Assembly (NCBI RefSeq): GCF_001428625.1
Contig: NZ_LMIE01000001.1
Coordinates: 79,204 to 143,203 of the forward strand
Length of the DNA: 64,000 nt
Origin: Hydrogenophaga sp. Root209
GTDB lineage: Bacteria; Pseudomonadota; Gammaproteobacteria; Burkholderiales; Burkholderiaceae_C
Direction: 5' to 3'
In this document: positions 15,925 through 24,643 of the stretch, in pieces
How the letters are laid out: each line of letters starts with the position of its first letter
Position numbering within the stretch: the first letter of the stretch is position 1
The notes under the pieces: generated by a model
Database searches by the model: none
Told to the model about the DNA's origin: nothing
Seen by the model: the letters and a program-made list of their open reading frames with translations, nothing else
Position numbers and translations under genes: made by a program

Positions 15925-15944
15925 ATTCTTTCTGCTGAAAGAAT
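15925..15944. promoter_or_regulatory. Candidate IclR operator (8-bp inverted repeat)
   Basis: ATTCTTTC and GAAAGAAT form a perfect inverted repeat with a 4-base centre (TGCT). The site lies in the 99-base gap between the divergent lyase and IclR genes, where the local sequence is unusually AT-rich. Its place and symmetry fit an IclR-dimer operator controlling both directions; binding is inferred. Confidence 0.5.
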
Positions 15945-15982
15945 CGCAGATCGCCCCAACGCTGTCAACCCGAACCCTTCTC

Positions 15983-16729
15983 ATGCCCCGCAAAGCGCAG
16001 ACCCCATCGCTCGCCGACGCCAACGCCGCCACCGGCGGCACGGCCGCGGTGGACCGCGCGCTCTCGCTGCTGGGTGCGTTCCGCGCGGGCGACGCGGCCT
16101 TGTCGCTGGCCGAGCTGGCCGAGCGCACGCAGCTCTACAAAAGCACCGCACTGCGCCTGCTCGCCTCGCTCGAACACGCACACCTGCTGCAGCGGCTGGA
16201 CGACGGGCGCTACGCCCTGGGCGGTGAGGTGGCGCGGCTGCACGGCATCTACGCCGCTTCGTTTTCGCTGGACCGCGTCGTCATGCCCGTGCTGCGCCAG
16301 CTCGTGGCCGCCACCGGCGAGAGCGCGGCGTACCACGTGCGCCAGGGCCAGGCGCCCAACCAGACGCGCCTGTGCCTCTACCGCGTGGACTCACCGCACC
16401 CGGTGCGCGACCACATCCGCGCCGGCGACGTGTTGCCGCTGCACCAGGGCACGGGCGGGCGCGTGCTCTCGGCCTTCGGCGCGGGCGACGACAGCCGCAA
16501 ACCCACACAGGCCGAGAAGCGCATCCACGCGCGCATCCGCGCCGATGGCTTCATGACCGCCGTGGGTGACCGCCTGGCCGAAGTGGCCGGCATCTCGGCA
16601 CCAGTGTTCCATGCGGACGGCTCGATTGCCGCTGCGCTCACGCTCACGATGCCGGCGCACCGGTTTGATGAGCGGCATGTGGGCAAGGTGCTGGCTGCGG
16701 CGCGGGGGTTGGGGGGACGGGTGGGGTAG
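15983..16729 (+). CDS. IclR-family transcriptional regulator
   Basis: A 248-residue regulator. The N-terminal winged HTH (VDRALSLLGAFRAGDAALSL, then LYKSTALRLLASLEHAHLLQ) is followed by an IclR effector domain containing LPLHQGTGGRVLSAF and ISAPVFHADGSIAAALTLT. The frame is open back to 14912, but the ATG at 15983 gives the standard length. It likely controls the divergent lyase/CaiB pair through the dyad at 15925-15944. Confidence 0.9.
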   Translation: MPRKAQTPSLADANAATGGTAAVDRALSLLGAFRAGDAALSLAELAERTQLYKSTALRLLASLEHAHLLQRLDDGRYALGGEVARLHGIYAASFSLDRVVMPVLRQLVAATGESAAYHVRQGQAPNQTRLCLYRVDSPHPVRDHIRAGDVLPLHQGTGGRVLSAFGAGDDSRKPTQAEKRIHARIRADGFMTAVGDRLAEVAGISAPVFHADGSIAAALTLTMPAHRFDERHVGKVLAAARGLGGRVG

Positions 16730-16734
16730 CCCAA

Positions 16735-16885
16735 GCGCCGGTCAGTCACTTTTTCACGCCTTTCTTCTTCTCTTTGGTTTTTCTTCTATCTGAATACAAC
16801 ACTTAGGTATTCATTTTTGAGAACGCTCGCCAGAATGCGCGGTGTTTCGAAATGATCACCAAAAAGTATTCAGGCGAGGAAAAGG
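16735..16885 (+). promoter_or_regulatory. AT-rich leader of the two-partner secretion operon with a GAATAC inverted repeat
   Basis: This gap before the transporter gene is much more AT-rich than its surroundings. It contains GAATAC at 16792-16797 and GTATTC at 16807-16812 (perfect 6-bp inverted repeat, 9-base centre), a T-run after it, and a further GTATTC at 16867-16872. AGGAAAAGG precedes the ATG at 16886. Likely the promoter region of the operon; exact promoter boxes are not clear. Confidence 0.4.
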
Positions 16886-18616
16886 ATGGAACGCAGACAG
16901 GCCTTCGGGCCGGTTCGGCGCATGGCCGAGGCGACGCTCCTGATGGGCGCGCTGTGGGCATGGCCAGCCACCGGCCAAACCCCCACCGACACAACACAAA
17001 GCACATCGGAGCAACGCCGGGCACAGGAGCGTGATGCACGCCAGCGCGACCAGGCGCTGCGGGAGCGTGAACAGCGCACGCAGGCCGCGCAAGCCACCCC
17101 GGCGCGGCGCTTGCTCGACGCCGAGTCACCTTGCTTCCCGATCCACCAGATCGAATTGCGAGGAGAAGATGCGAGCCGCTTCAGTTGGGTACTCGACGCA
17201 CTCACCGCACCCGACGGCCTGGACGGGCCCCTGCGCCGCTGCCTGGGTGCAGGCGGCATCGGCATCCTGGCCCAGCGCGCGCAACACGCCGTCGTCGCGC
17301 GCGGCTTCGTCACGAGCCGGGTGCTGGTCGAACCACAAGACCTGAGCCCAGGCCTCCTGACGCTCACGGTGATCCCCGGGCGCATCCGGCAGGTGCGTTT
17401 CGCCGATCCCACGGCGCGAAACGCCTCCGCCCACCATGCCTTGCCCGCCCAAGCCGGCGACATCCTCAACCTGCGCGACATCGAGCAGGCGCTGGAGAAC
17501 TTCAAGCGGGTGCCCAGCGCCGAGGCCGACATCCAGATCGTTCCGGCCGACGAACCTGGACGGAGCGATCTGCTGATCCACTGGAAGCAGGGCCGACCGG
17601 TGCGCATGCAACTGAGCGTGGACGACAGCGGCTCGCGCAGCACGGGCCGCTACCAGGGCGGTGCAACGCTCAGCATCGACAACCCGCTCTCGCTCAACGA
17701 TCTCTTCTACGTGGGCCTGCAGCGCAGTCTGGGCGGCGGTGACCCGGGAGCACGGGGCACCAGCGGCAGCTCGTGGCACTACTCGCTGCCCTGGGGCCGG
17801 GCATGGCTGGGCTTCGACGTCAGCCGGCACCGATACCTGCAGACCGTGGCGGGCGCCGCGCAGGACTATGCCTACCGCGGCACCACCGGTTCACAGGAGG
17901 CCACGCTGTCGTACTTGGTGCACCGCGACGCCATGAGCAAGACCACCCTCCACGCCAAGGCGTTCGCGCGGCAGTCGCGCAACTTCATCGACGACACCGA
18001 GGTCGAGGTGCAGCGCCGCCGGGTGGGGGGCTGGCAACTGGGCGTCGGGCACCGGGCGTTTGTGGGACCGGGCACGCTGGATCTGAACCTGAGCTACCGG
18101 CGTGGCACGGGCGCCTTCGGCTCGCTGCGCGCGCCCGAAGAGGCCTTTGGCGAGGGCACCTCGCGGTTCGCGCTGGTGCAGGCCAACGCCCAGTGGCAGT
18201 GGCCCTTCAAGCTCGGCACACAGCCCTGGCAATACAGCGGCCAATGGCGCGCGCAGGCCCACCGCACACCCCTCGCGCCCCAAGAGCGCTTCGCCATCGG
18301 TGGTCGCCACACGGTGCGCGGTTTCGACGGCGAATCCAGCCTGAGTGCCGAGAGCGGCTGGATCTGGCGCAACGAACTCGCCACCCCGCTCGGTGCCAGC
18401 GGCACGTCGGCATTTGTGGGGTTGGACCACGGCCAGGTGCATGGCCCCAGTGCGCGGCGAATCGTCGGCACCCGCCTGACCGGCGCGGTGGTCGGCTTGC
18501 GGGGCAGCGCGGGCGGCGTTCAGTACGAGCTGTTCGCCGGCTGGCCCGTCCACAAGCCGGAAGGCTTTCGCACCGCCCACGCCGCGCTGGGCTTCTGGCT
18601 GGCCACCGGCTTCTGA
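16886..18616 (+). CDS. Two-partner secretion outer-membrane transporter (ShlB/FhaC/HecB family)
   Basis: A 576-residue TpsB transporter. The signal peptide (hydrophobic stretch ending WPATGQ, about residue 31) is followed by a charged linker (residues 38-70), a POTRA domain (PCFPIHQIELRGEDASRFSW) and a C-terminal 16-strand barrel. The barrel contains RFAIGGRHTVRGFDGE and ends in phenylalanine (LGFWLATGF), as required for outer-membrane insertion. It exports the large exoprotein encoded 39 bases downstream. Full length, with no sign of damage. Confidence 0.92.
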   Translation: MERRQAFGPVRRMAEATLLMGALWAWPATGQTPTDTTQSTSEQRRAQERDARQRDQALREREQRTQAAQATPARRLLDAESPCFPIHQIELRGEDASRFSWVLDALTAPDGLDGPLRRCLGAGGIGILAQRAQHAVVARGFVTSRVLVEPQDLSPGLLTLTVIPGRIRQVRFADPTARNASAHHALPAQAGDILNLRDIEQALENFKRVPSAEADIQIVPADEPGRSDLLIHWKQGRPVRMQLSVDDSGSRSTGRYQGGATLSIDNPLSLNDLFYVGLQRSLGGGDPGARGTSGSSWHYSLPWGRAWLGFDVSRHRYLQTVAGAAQDYAYRGTTGSQEATLSYLVHRDAMSKTTLHAKAFARQSRNFIDDTEVEVQRRRVGGWQLGVGHRAFVGPGTLDLNLSYRRGTGAFGSLRAPEEAFGEGTSRFALVQANAQWQWPFKLGTQPWQYSGQWRAQAHRTPLAPQERFAIGGRHTVRGFDGESSLSAESGWIWRNELATPLGASGTSAFVGLDHGQVHGPSARRIVGTRLTGAVVGLRGSAGGVQYELFAGWPVHKPEGFRTAHAALGFWLATGF

Positions 18617-18655
18617 GCCCGTCGCCCTCCACCACAACAACGCCTCGAACACCCC

Positions 18656-21600
18656 ATGAACCGCAACCACCACCGCATCGTTTTCAACGCAGCGCGCGGC
18701 CAGCTGATGGCCGTGAGCGAAACGGCTTCGTCCGGCACCCGTTCATCGGCCAGCGGCGAAGCCCCTGCCAGTGCCGCCACGCCGAAGCGCTGGCAAAGGC
18801 CTGGCATCGCCCTGCTGCTGGCCTTCGCCGCCTGGAGCCTGCCCGCTCATTGCCAGATCACGGCCGACCCCAGCGCTGCGGGCAACCTGCGCCCCACGGT
18901 GCTCACCGCGCCCAACGGCGTGCCCTTGGTCAACATCCAGACCCCGAGTGCGGCCGGCGTCTCGCGCAACGTCTACCGCCAGTTCGATGTGAGCGCCCAA
19001 GGCGCCATCCTCAACAACAGCCGCACCGATGTGCAGACCCAGCTCGGCGGCTGGGTGGGCGCCAACCCGTGGCTGGCAGCAGGGCCGGCGCGGGTCATCC
19101 TCAACGAGGTGAATTCGAGCCAGGCCACCCAGCTGAGCGGCTGGGTGGAGGTGGGCGGGCAGCGCGCCGAAGTGGTCATTGCCAACCCCGCCGGCATCAA
19201 CGTCAACGGCGCGGGCTTCATCAACGCGAGCCGCGCCACCCTCACCACCGGTGTGCCGGTGATGAACGCCGGGGCGCTGGAGGGCTTTCGGGTGCAGGGC
19301 GGGCAGGTGCACATTGAAGGCCTGGGGCTGGATGTCTCAACGAGCGACCATGCCGCCATCCTGGCGCGCGCCGTTGAACTCAACGCCGGGATCTGGGCCA
19401 ACGCGCTCACCGTGGTGACCGGCGCCAACGATGTGTCGCTGGACGCCACCCACATCACTGCGACGGCACCGCCGGGTGCGGCTCCAGCCTTTGCCCTGGA
19501 CGTGGCCGCGCTGGGCGGCATGTACGCCGGCAAGATCCGCCTGGTGGGCACCGAGGCCGGGCTGGGGGTGAACCAGGCCGGCCTGATCGATGCCCGGGGC
19601 TCCCTCAGCCTGGATGTCAACGGCTGGCTGAGCCAGTCCGCTGGCGCGCGCACCTACGGTGATGCGCTGAGCGTCCGCGCGCAGGGCGTGCGCAACGAAG
19701 ACGGCGCTGTGATTGCCGCGCGCGAGCAGTTGCAGGTCACAGCCGACAGCATCTTCAACGTCGAGGGCGCGCTGTTGCTGAGCGCGGGCGACATGGCGCT
19801 GACGGCCAGCGAACGTATCGAGAACCGATCGGCTGGCATCGAGGCGCTGGGCAACTTGAGCATCACCACACCGGTGCTGGTCAATGCCAACGATCACTTG
19901 AGCCACACCGTGGTGAGCGATGCCACCACGAACCACACGGTGTACTTCACACCCTCGGGCGCGCTGGACGCCACCGATGTGGCCTGGAGCGCCATCAAAC
20001 CGCCGGAGCTGGCGCAGACCGAGTACGACGCGCACCAGCGCGCCTGGCTGCTGCCCGCGACCAGCGCCTACGCTGACCCGGCCTACAGGGACTACTACGT
20101 GAACGCGCTGCCGTTCGTGGCCGCGCACACGGTGACCTCGGGGTTCGGGGAATCGACCACCACCGAGTTCGTGGACGACACCTTCACCTACAGCCGCCAT
20201 TCACCGGTGTGGTCGCAGTTCGGCATGAGCGCCCCCGCCTGGGACACGCCGGGGCCCAAGCCGGGCCCTACCTACGACGCCGACGGCCACCTCATTCCCA
20301 CCAGCCCGGCGGCCCTGGCCACCTGGGAGGCCCAGGCAGCGCCCTGGATGGAACTCACCGCACACGTGGCCAGCTTCAAGACCGCCGTGGACAGCGAGCT
20401 CCTGCGCTTCGATGCATACAGCAGCTACGCGCAGACCACGCAGCGCGCCGTGATGACGCACAGCGAGCCCGCGCGCATCAGCAGCGGCGGCGCCATGATC
20501 CTGAACACCAGCCAGAGCCTGATCAACCAGGACAGCGAGATCGTCGCCGGCGGGGTGCTCAGCGTGACCGGTGCGAGCGTGACCAACCAGGCCACCCAGG
20601 TGAGCGCGCCCACCAGCCGCAGCGGCACCTTCAGCAGTTGGGGCGTGACGGGGCGCGACTGCGATCTCTTCGGCTGCGACCCCGAATACGGCTGGATCCA
20701 CACGCCCTACACCGAGACCATCGCAAACACCGCGCCGCTGCCCGCGTTGCACTTTGGCAGCCAAAGCACTGCCGCGCCCACCGAAACCCTCACCAGCGCG
20801 ATCTCCGCGCTCTCCACCCTGAACCCCGACCCGACCTCGGGCCCTGTCTTCGAGACCGACCCACGCTTCATCGACGAGCGCCAATGGCTGAGTTCAGACC
20901 ACCTGCTGCGCACCCTGGCCCTGGACCCGGCCACCACCCAGAAGCGCCTGGGCGATGGCTTCATCGAGCAGCGCCTCATTCGCGAGCAGGTGGGCGCGCT
21001 TACCGGCCAGCGCTTCCTGGGCGATTTCACCGATGACGAGCAGCAGTACCTCGCCCTCATGACCGCGGGCGCCACCTTCGCGCAGGCCCATCAACTGCGT
21101 CCGGGCATCACGCTCTCGGCCCAACAGGTGGCCGCCCTCACCAGCGACATCGTCTGGCTGGAAACCCAGACCATCACCCTGCCCGATGGCAGCACCACGC
21201 AAACCCTGGTGCCGCGCGTGTACCTGCTGCCGCGCGCGGGCGATCTGTCTGCCGACGGCGCGCTCATGGCCGGGCGCGACGTGCAACTGAACCTCAGCGG
21301 CAATGCGCTGAACACTGGAAGCATCGCCGGGCGAGAGCTGATGCGGATCAGCGCCCAGAACTTGCACAACACCGGACTCATCACCGGACAGACCACCGCG
21401 CTCGATGCCCGCGACGACGTGACCAACATCGGCGGCACGATCAGCGCCACCGATGCATTGCTCGTGCAGGCCGGGCGCGACCTGAACGTGCGGACCACCA
21501 CCGCCAGCGGCCAGGGCGCTGTCGGCGTGGGCCGCTACAGCAGCGAGCAGGTCAACCGCGTGGCGGGCCTCTACGTCTCGGGCCCGGCTGGCGTGCTGCT

Positions 21601-23743
21601 GGCCAGCGCGGGGCGCGATGTGAACCTGACGGCGGCTGCGCTGCAGGCCGACAGCATTGAGGTGGATGCCGGGCGCGATCTGAATCTCTCCACCGTCAAC
21701 ACCGCCCGACACCTGGACGCCACGCGCGATGTCCGCAACTTCGCGCGCGTGCAACAAAGCGCAGAAGTCGGCACCCGGATCCAGGGCACAACCATCAGCC
21801 TGCAGGCCGGGCAGGACATCACCGCACGCGCAGCCAGCGTGCAGGCTCAGGGCGCACTGGCGGTGCATGCCGGGCGCGACATCGCGTTGACCGCAGGTGA
21901 ATCGAGCTACCAGATCGACCACGGGGTCTACGCCAAGAGCAGTGGCCTGCTCGGCTCCTCCAGCGTTGAGACCCGCACCCACAACAGCCGCACCGATGCC
22001 GTGGGCACCTCACTGGGCGGCGCCCAGGTGCTGGTGCAAAGCGGGCAGGACATCACCCTGACCGGCTCCAGCGCCATTGCCGATGACGCCATCAACATCA
22101 CGGCCGGGCGCGACGTGAGCGTCACCGCCGCGCAGACGCGCTCGGGCAATGGCCACTTCCGCGAAGAGAAAACCAGTGGCCTGTTCAGCTCGGGCGCGGG
22201 CTTCACGCTGGGCAGCCAGCAGCAAAGCACCGAGCAGCAGAACCAGGGGACTGGCGCAGCGGCCTCCACCGTGGGGGCGATCGGCGACAACGTGAACATC
22301 ACGGCCGGGCGGGTGTATGCGCAGACCGGCTCCGACGTGTTGGCTCCGGGCGGTGACATCAGCATCCACGCCCAGTCCATCGCCATCACCGAAGCTCGAA
22401 CCTCCGAGCGCAACACCACCGAGGAGAGGTTCAAGCAGAGCGGCCTAACACTGAGTCTGTCCAACCCGGTCATCGACGCGGTGCAAGGCTTGGCCAATAC
22501 CGCCGAAGCGTTGGGCAACACCGGCGATGGCAGAACGCAAGCCCTGGGTCTGGCTGTGGCAGCCCTGCAGGGCAAGCAGGTGTACGACGCAGCGCAGTCC
22601 ATTGCCAGCAACCCTGCTGCGGCCGCAGGCATCGGCATCAACATCAGCCTGGGCTCCAGCAAGAGCCAGAGCAAAAGCGAAGTCCTGCACGCCGGGGCGC
22701 ACGGCTCCAACGTGGTGGCTGGGGGTGATGTGACGATGGTCGCTGGCGGCACTGGCACGGCCTCCAACCTACTCGTCCAAGGCAGCGCCATCGAAGCAGG
22801 CAACACCGTTCGATTGACAGCCGAGGGCGACATCAACCTGATCGCCGCCAGTCAGACCATCCAGGAGACGAACAGCCAGAGCGGCCAAAGCGGCAGCATC
22901 GGAATTGGCTTCAACGTGGGGGGCACGCAGACCGGTATCAGCTTCAACGCGGGCGCCAGCCGCAGCAAAGGCCAGGGCACGGGTGAAGAAATCGCTCACG
23001 CCAACACCCGCGTTCAGGCGGGCCAGCGCGTGGAGCTTGAATCGGGCGCGGACACCACGCTGCGCGGCGCCGTGGTGACGGCTCCCAACGTGCAGGCGCG
23101 TATCGGCGGCGACCTGCTCATCGATAGCCTGCAGGACCGCGCCAGCTACAGAGAGAAAAGCGAGAGCGCCAGCGCAGGCGTGAGCCTGTGCATCCCGCCC
23201 CTGTGCTACGGCGCATCCAGCATCAGCGGCGGTGCGGGCAAGACCAAGATCGACAGCGGCTATGCCAGCGTGAGGGAACAGAGCGCCATCCGCGCAGGCG
23301 ACGGCGGCTTTGACGTGACCACCCGGGGCAAGACCACGTTGATCGGCGGGGCCATCACCAGCACGCAGGTGGCCGTGGACGCAGGAGCCAACCGCTTCGA
23401 CAGTCAAGGTGGCACCGAACTCTCCGACATTCAGAACCACGCCGCATACGAGGCCGAGGGCCATTCGGTCAATGTTTCCCTCAGCGCCAAGCTGGGGGAT
23501 CAGAGCACTGCCGCAACCGCGGAGGAAAAGAAGTCAGCCGCCGCCCACACCAGCCCGGGAGGCAGCGCAGGCGTCGGATCCGACGAGGGCACGGCCTCAT
23601 CGGTCACCCGCTGGTGGTGGGCGGCGGGAGTACCCGGCTGGTTTACGAGAACCTGGCGGGCACTGAAGAAGCCACGTATCGCCTCAAGACCGACCTCGTG
23701 GTTTACCGAAAAAGGGGGGCCGGCGCCTCGATCAAATCCTTGA
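18656..23743 (+). CDS. Filamentous hemagglutinin/CdiA-type two-partner exoprotein, C-terminally disrupted
   Basis: A 1695-residue TpsA exoprotein. It starts with an extended signal peptide region (MNRNHHRIVFNAARGQLMAV), then a hydrophobic core ending SLPAHCQ (about residue 67). The TPS secretion domain covers about residues 68-320 (RNVYRQFDVSAQGAILNNS; ANPAGINVNGAGFINASR). A long series of hemagglutinin repeats follows (AGRDVNL-type units, roughly residues 850-1560). The end is abnormal: after GSAGVGSDEGTASSVT (about residue 1650), where such proteins normally continue into a pretoxin/toxin module, the frame runs into tryptophan- and proline-rich nonsense and stops. No recognisable effector domain remains. 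A plausible coding tail continues in another frame (see 23614-23907). A repeat-rich adhesin-like shaft is probably still exported. Confidence 0.85.
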   Translation: MNRNHHRIVFNAARGQLMAVSETASSGTRSSASGEAPASAATPKRWQRPGIALLLAFAAWSLPAHCQITADPSAAGNLRPTVLTAPNGVPLVNIQTPSAAGVSRNVYRQFDVSAQGAILNNSRTDVQTQLGGWVGANPWLAAGPARVILNEVNSSQATQLSGWVEVGGQRAEVVIANPAGINVNGAGFINASRATLTTGVPVMNAGALEGFRVQGGQVHIEGLGLDVSTSDHAAILARAVELNAGIWANALTVVTGANDVSLDATHITATAPPGAAPAFALDVAALGGMYAGKIRLVGTEAGLGVNQAGLIDARGSLSLDVNGWLSQSAGARTYGDALSVRAQGVRNEDGAVIAAREQLQVTADSIFNVEGALLLSAGDMALTASERIENRSAGIEALGNLSITTPVLVNANDHLSHTVVSDATTNHTVYFTPSGALDATDVAWSAIKPPELAQTEYDAHQRAWLLPATSAYADPAYRDYYVNALPFVAAHTVTSGFGESTTTEFVDDTFTYSRHSPVWSQFGMSAPAWDTPGPKPGPTYDADGHLIPTSPAALATWEAQAAPWMELTAHVASFKTAVDSELLRFDAYSSYAQTTQRAVMTHSEPARISSGGAMILNTSQSLINQDSEIVAGGVLSVTGASVTNQATQVSAPTSRSGTFSSWGVTGRDCDLFGCDPEYGWIHTPYTETIANTAPLPALHFGSQSTAAPTETLTSAISALSTLNPDPTSGPVFETDPRFIDERQWLSSDHLLRTLALDPATTQKRLGDGFIEQRLIREQVGALTGQRFLGDFTDDEQQYLALMTAGATFAQAHQLRPGITLSAQQVAALTSDIVWLETQTITLPDGSTTQTLVPRVYLLPRAGDLSADGALMAGRDVQLNLSGNALNTGSIAGRELMRISAQNLHNTGLITGQTTALDARDDVTNIGGTISATDALLVQAGRDLNVRTTTASGQGAVGVGRYSSEQVNRVAGLYVSGPAGVLLASAGRDVNLTAAALQADSIEVDAGRDLNLSTVNTARHLDATRDVRNFARVQQSAEVGTRIQGTTISLQAGQDITARAASVQAQGALAVHAGRDIALTAGESSYQIDHGVYAKSSGLLGSSSVETRTHNSRTDAVGTSLGGAQVLVQSGQDITLTGSSAIADDAINITAGRDVSVTAAQTRSGNGHFREEKTSGLFSSGAGFTLGSQQQSTEQQNQGTGAAASTVGAIGDNVNITAGRVYAQTGSDVLAPGGDISIHAQSIAITEARTSERNTTEERFKQSGLTLSLSNPVIDAVQGLANTAEALGNTGDGRTQALGLAVAALQGKQVYDAAQSIASNPAAAAGIGINISLGSSKSQSKSEVLHAGAHGSNVVAGGDVTMVAGGTGTASNLLVQGSAIEAGNTVRLTAEGDINLIAASQTIQETNSQSGQSGSIGIGFNVGGTQTGISFNAGASRSKGQGTGEEIAHANTRVQAGQRVELESGADTTLRGAVVTAPNVQARIGGDLLIDSLQDRASYREKSESASAGVSLCIPPLCYGASSISGGAGKTKIDSGYASVREQSAIRAGDGGFDVTTRGKTTLIGGAITSTQVAVDAGANRFDSQGGTELSDIQNHAAYEAEGHSVNVSLSAKLGDQSTAATAEEKKSAAAHTSPGGSAGVGSDEGTASSVTRWWWAAGVPGWFTRTWRALKKPRIASRPTSWFTEKGGPAPRSNP

Positions 23744-23907
23744 TGGCTCCAAGAACTGTCTCGTGCGCCGACCAGTCTGCGCACGCTTGGCCGCAATCCC
23801 GCTGGGCAGAAGGCAACTACCTTCCGGTGAAACAGGAGATGGACGCTCTGCTAGCGGCCTGCGAGACCAAAGTGGTTGCGGCCTTGGACGAGTTGCTTCG
23901 CGATTGA
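23614..23907 (+). pseudogene. Out-of-frame C-terminal fragment fused behind the hemagglutinin gene
   Basis: In the frame one base back from the hemagglutinin there is a coherent protein-like stretch (STRLVYENLAGTEEATYRLK; LVVYRKRGAGASIKSLMAPR; LPVKQEMDALLAACETKV), stopping at 23905-23907. It has no ATG and no ribosome-binding site; only GTG codons could start it. It may be the true C-terminus restored by a one-base shift near 23,590-23,620, or the end of another gene brought in by deletion. I do not recognise the family. The sequence does not look like the usual continuation of the exoprotein, which favours a deletion junction. Confidence 0.5.
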
Positions 23908-23929
23908 TTCATAGAAACTGGAAACACCC

Positions 23930-24592
23930 ATGCAAACCAATCCAAAGATTCAGCAAGCCGCCGAGTTCCTTGAAACTGCGGTGAGGCATCACATCATGGA
24001 CGGAAAGGGAATCGCTGCCGAAACAAGTCTGGCCTGTGCGGGCTGGATGGCGGGCACGCAGCTGTACCGGCTTGAGATCGACCCCGCGCTCGACGTGAAG
24101 CCAGGCACGGTGGTGCTGAGTGAACCTGTCAACCAGCGTCTGCCAGGTCTGATGGGCTTGGTGGCTGCGATGGCAGCGCAGGGGGATGCAGCCCCACCGG
24201 AAATGGACAACGCCGACACCACCGGCGCGCAACCCATCTATCGCTTGTCCCTTGCCCAGACCCAGGAAGGGCTGGACCCTGTGTACCTGAGCTACGCCAG
24301 GCGCACCTCACTCGCGCCCGAGGAGCTGCTGCATGCGGCCACCGGAGCCCTGGGCATTCTGGCCGCCAAGTCGCGCCCTGTGCTCGGGCTTTCATTGGCC
24401 AGGTACATCTCGCACTACTGCATGCTCGAAGCCGCCAAGACCGCGGGGCGCAGGCCACAAATGAGTGACTTCTCAGAAGCCCACCTGCGGCCTCTGGCGT
24501 CGCTCCTGCCGCCGCAATCCTTGTTGCAACGCGTTTCCAGTTGGTTCGATCGGTCGGTCACCAGGAATTACCTGCATTCAGGTCACAAATAA
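23930..24592 (+). CDS. Hypothetical protein downstream of the exoprotein
   Basis: A 220-residue soluble protein with no signal peptide. I do not recognise its family. It is mostly helical at the N-terminus (QQAAEFLETAVRHHIMDG), with ALGILAAKSRPVLGLSLARY and a basic C-terminus (FDRSVTRNYLHSGHK). It starts 22 bases after the fragment at 23614-23907 on the same strand. The position behind an exoprotein is where immunity or accessory proteins are often encoded, but nothing in the sequence proves such a role. Confidence 0.6.
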   Translation: MQTNPKIQQAAEFLETAVRHHIMDGKGIAAETSLACAGWMAGTQLYRLEIDPALDVKPGTVVLSEPVNQRLPGLMGLVAAMAAQGDAAPPEMDNADTTGAQPIYRLSLAQTQEGLDPVYLSYARRTSLAPEELLHAATGALGILAAKSRPVLGLSLARYISHYCMLEAAKTAGRRPQMSDFSEAHLRPLASLLPPQSLLQRVSSWFDRSVTRNYLHSGHK

Positions 24593-24603
24593 TCGACAAA
24601 AAA

Positions 24604-24617
24604 GCTGATAAATCAGC
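24604..24617. promoter_or_regulatory. Short palindrome ahead of the dehalogenase gene
   Basis: GCTGAT AA ATCAGC is a perfect 6-2-6 inverted repeat in an AT-rich gap (24593-24643) between the hypothetical gene and the dehalogenase gene. It could be an operator or a weak 3' hairpin for the upstream gene. No further support. Confidence 0.3.
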
Positions 24618-24643
24618 GCGCAAGTGTGGAATACAGTGCGGAG

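Noticed and set aside
23763-23984. 73-codon plus-strand frame between the exoprotein and the orphan gene
   Set aside because: Arginine-rich out-of-frame reading that crosses the start of the gene at 23930; the frame-1 tail is a better reading of this interval.
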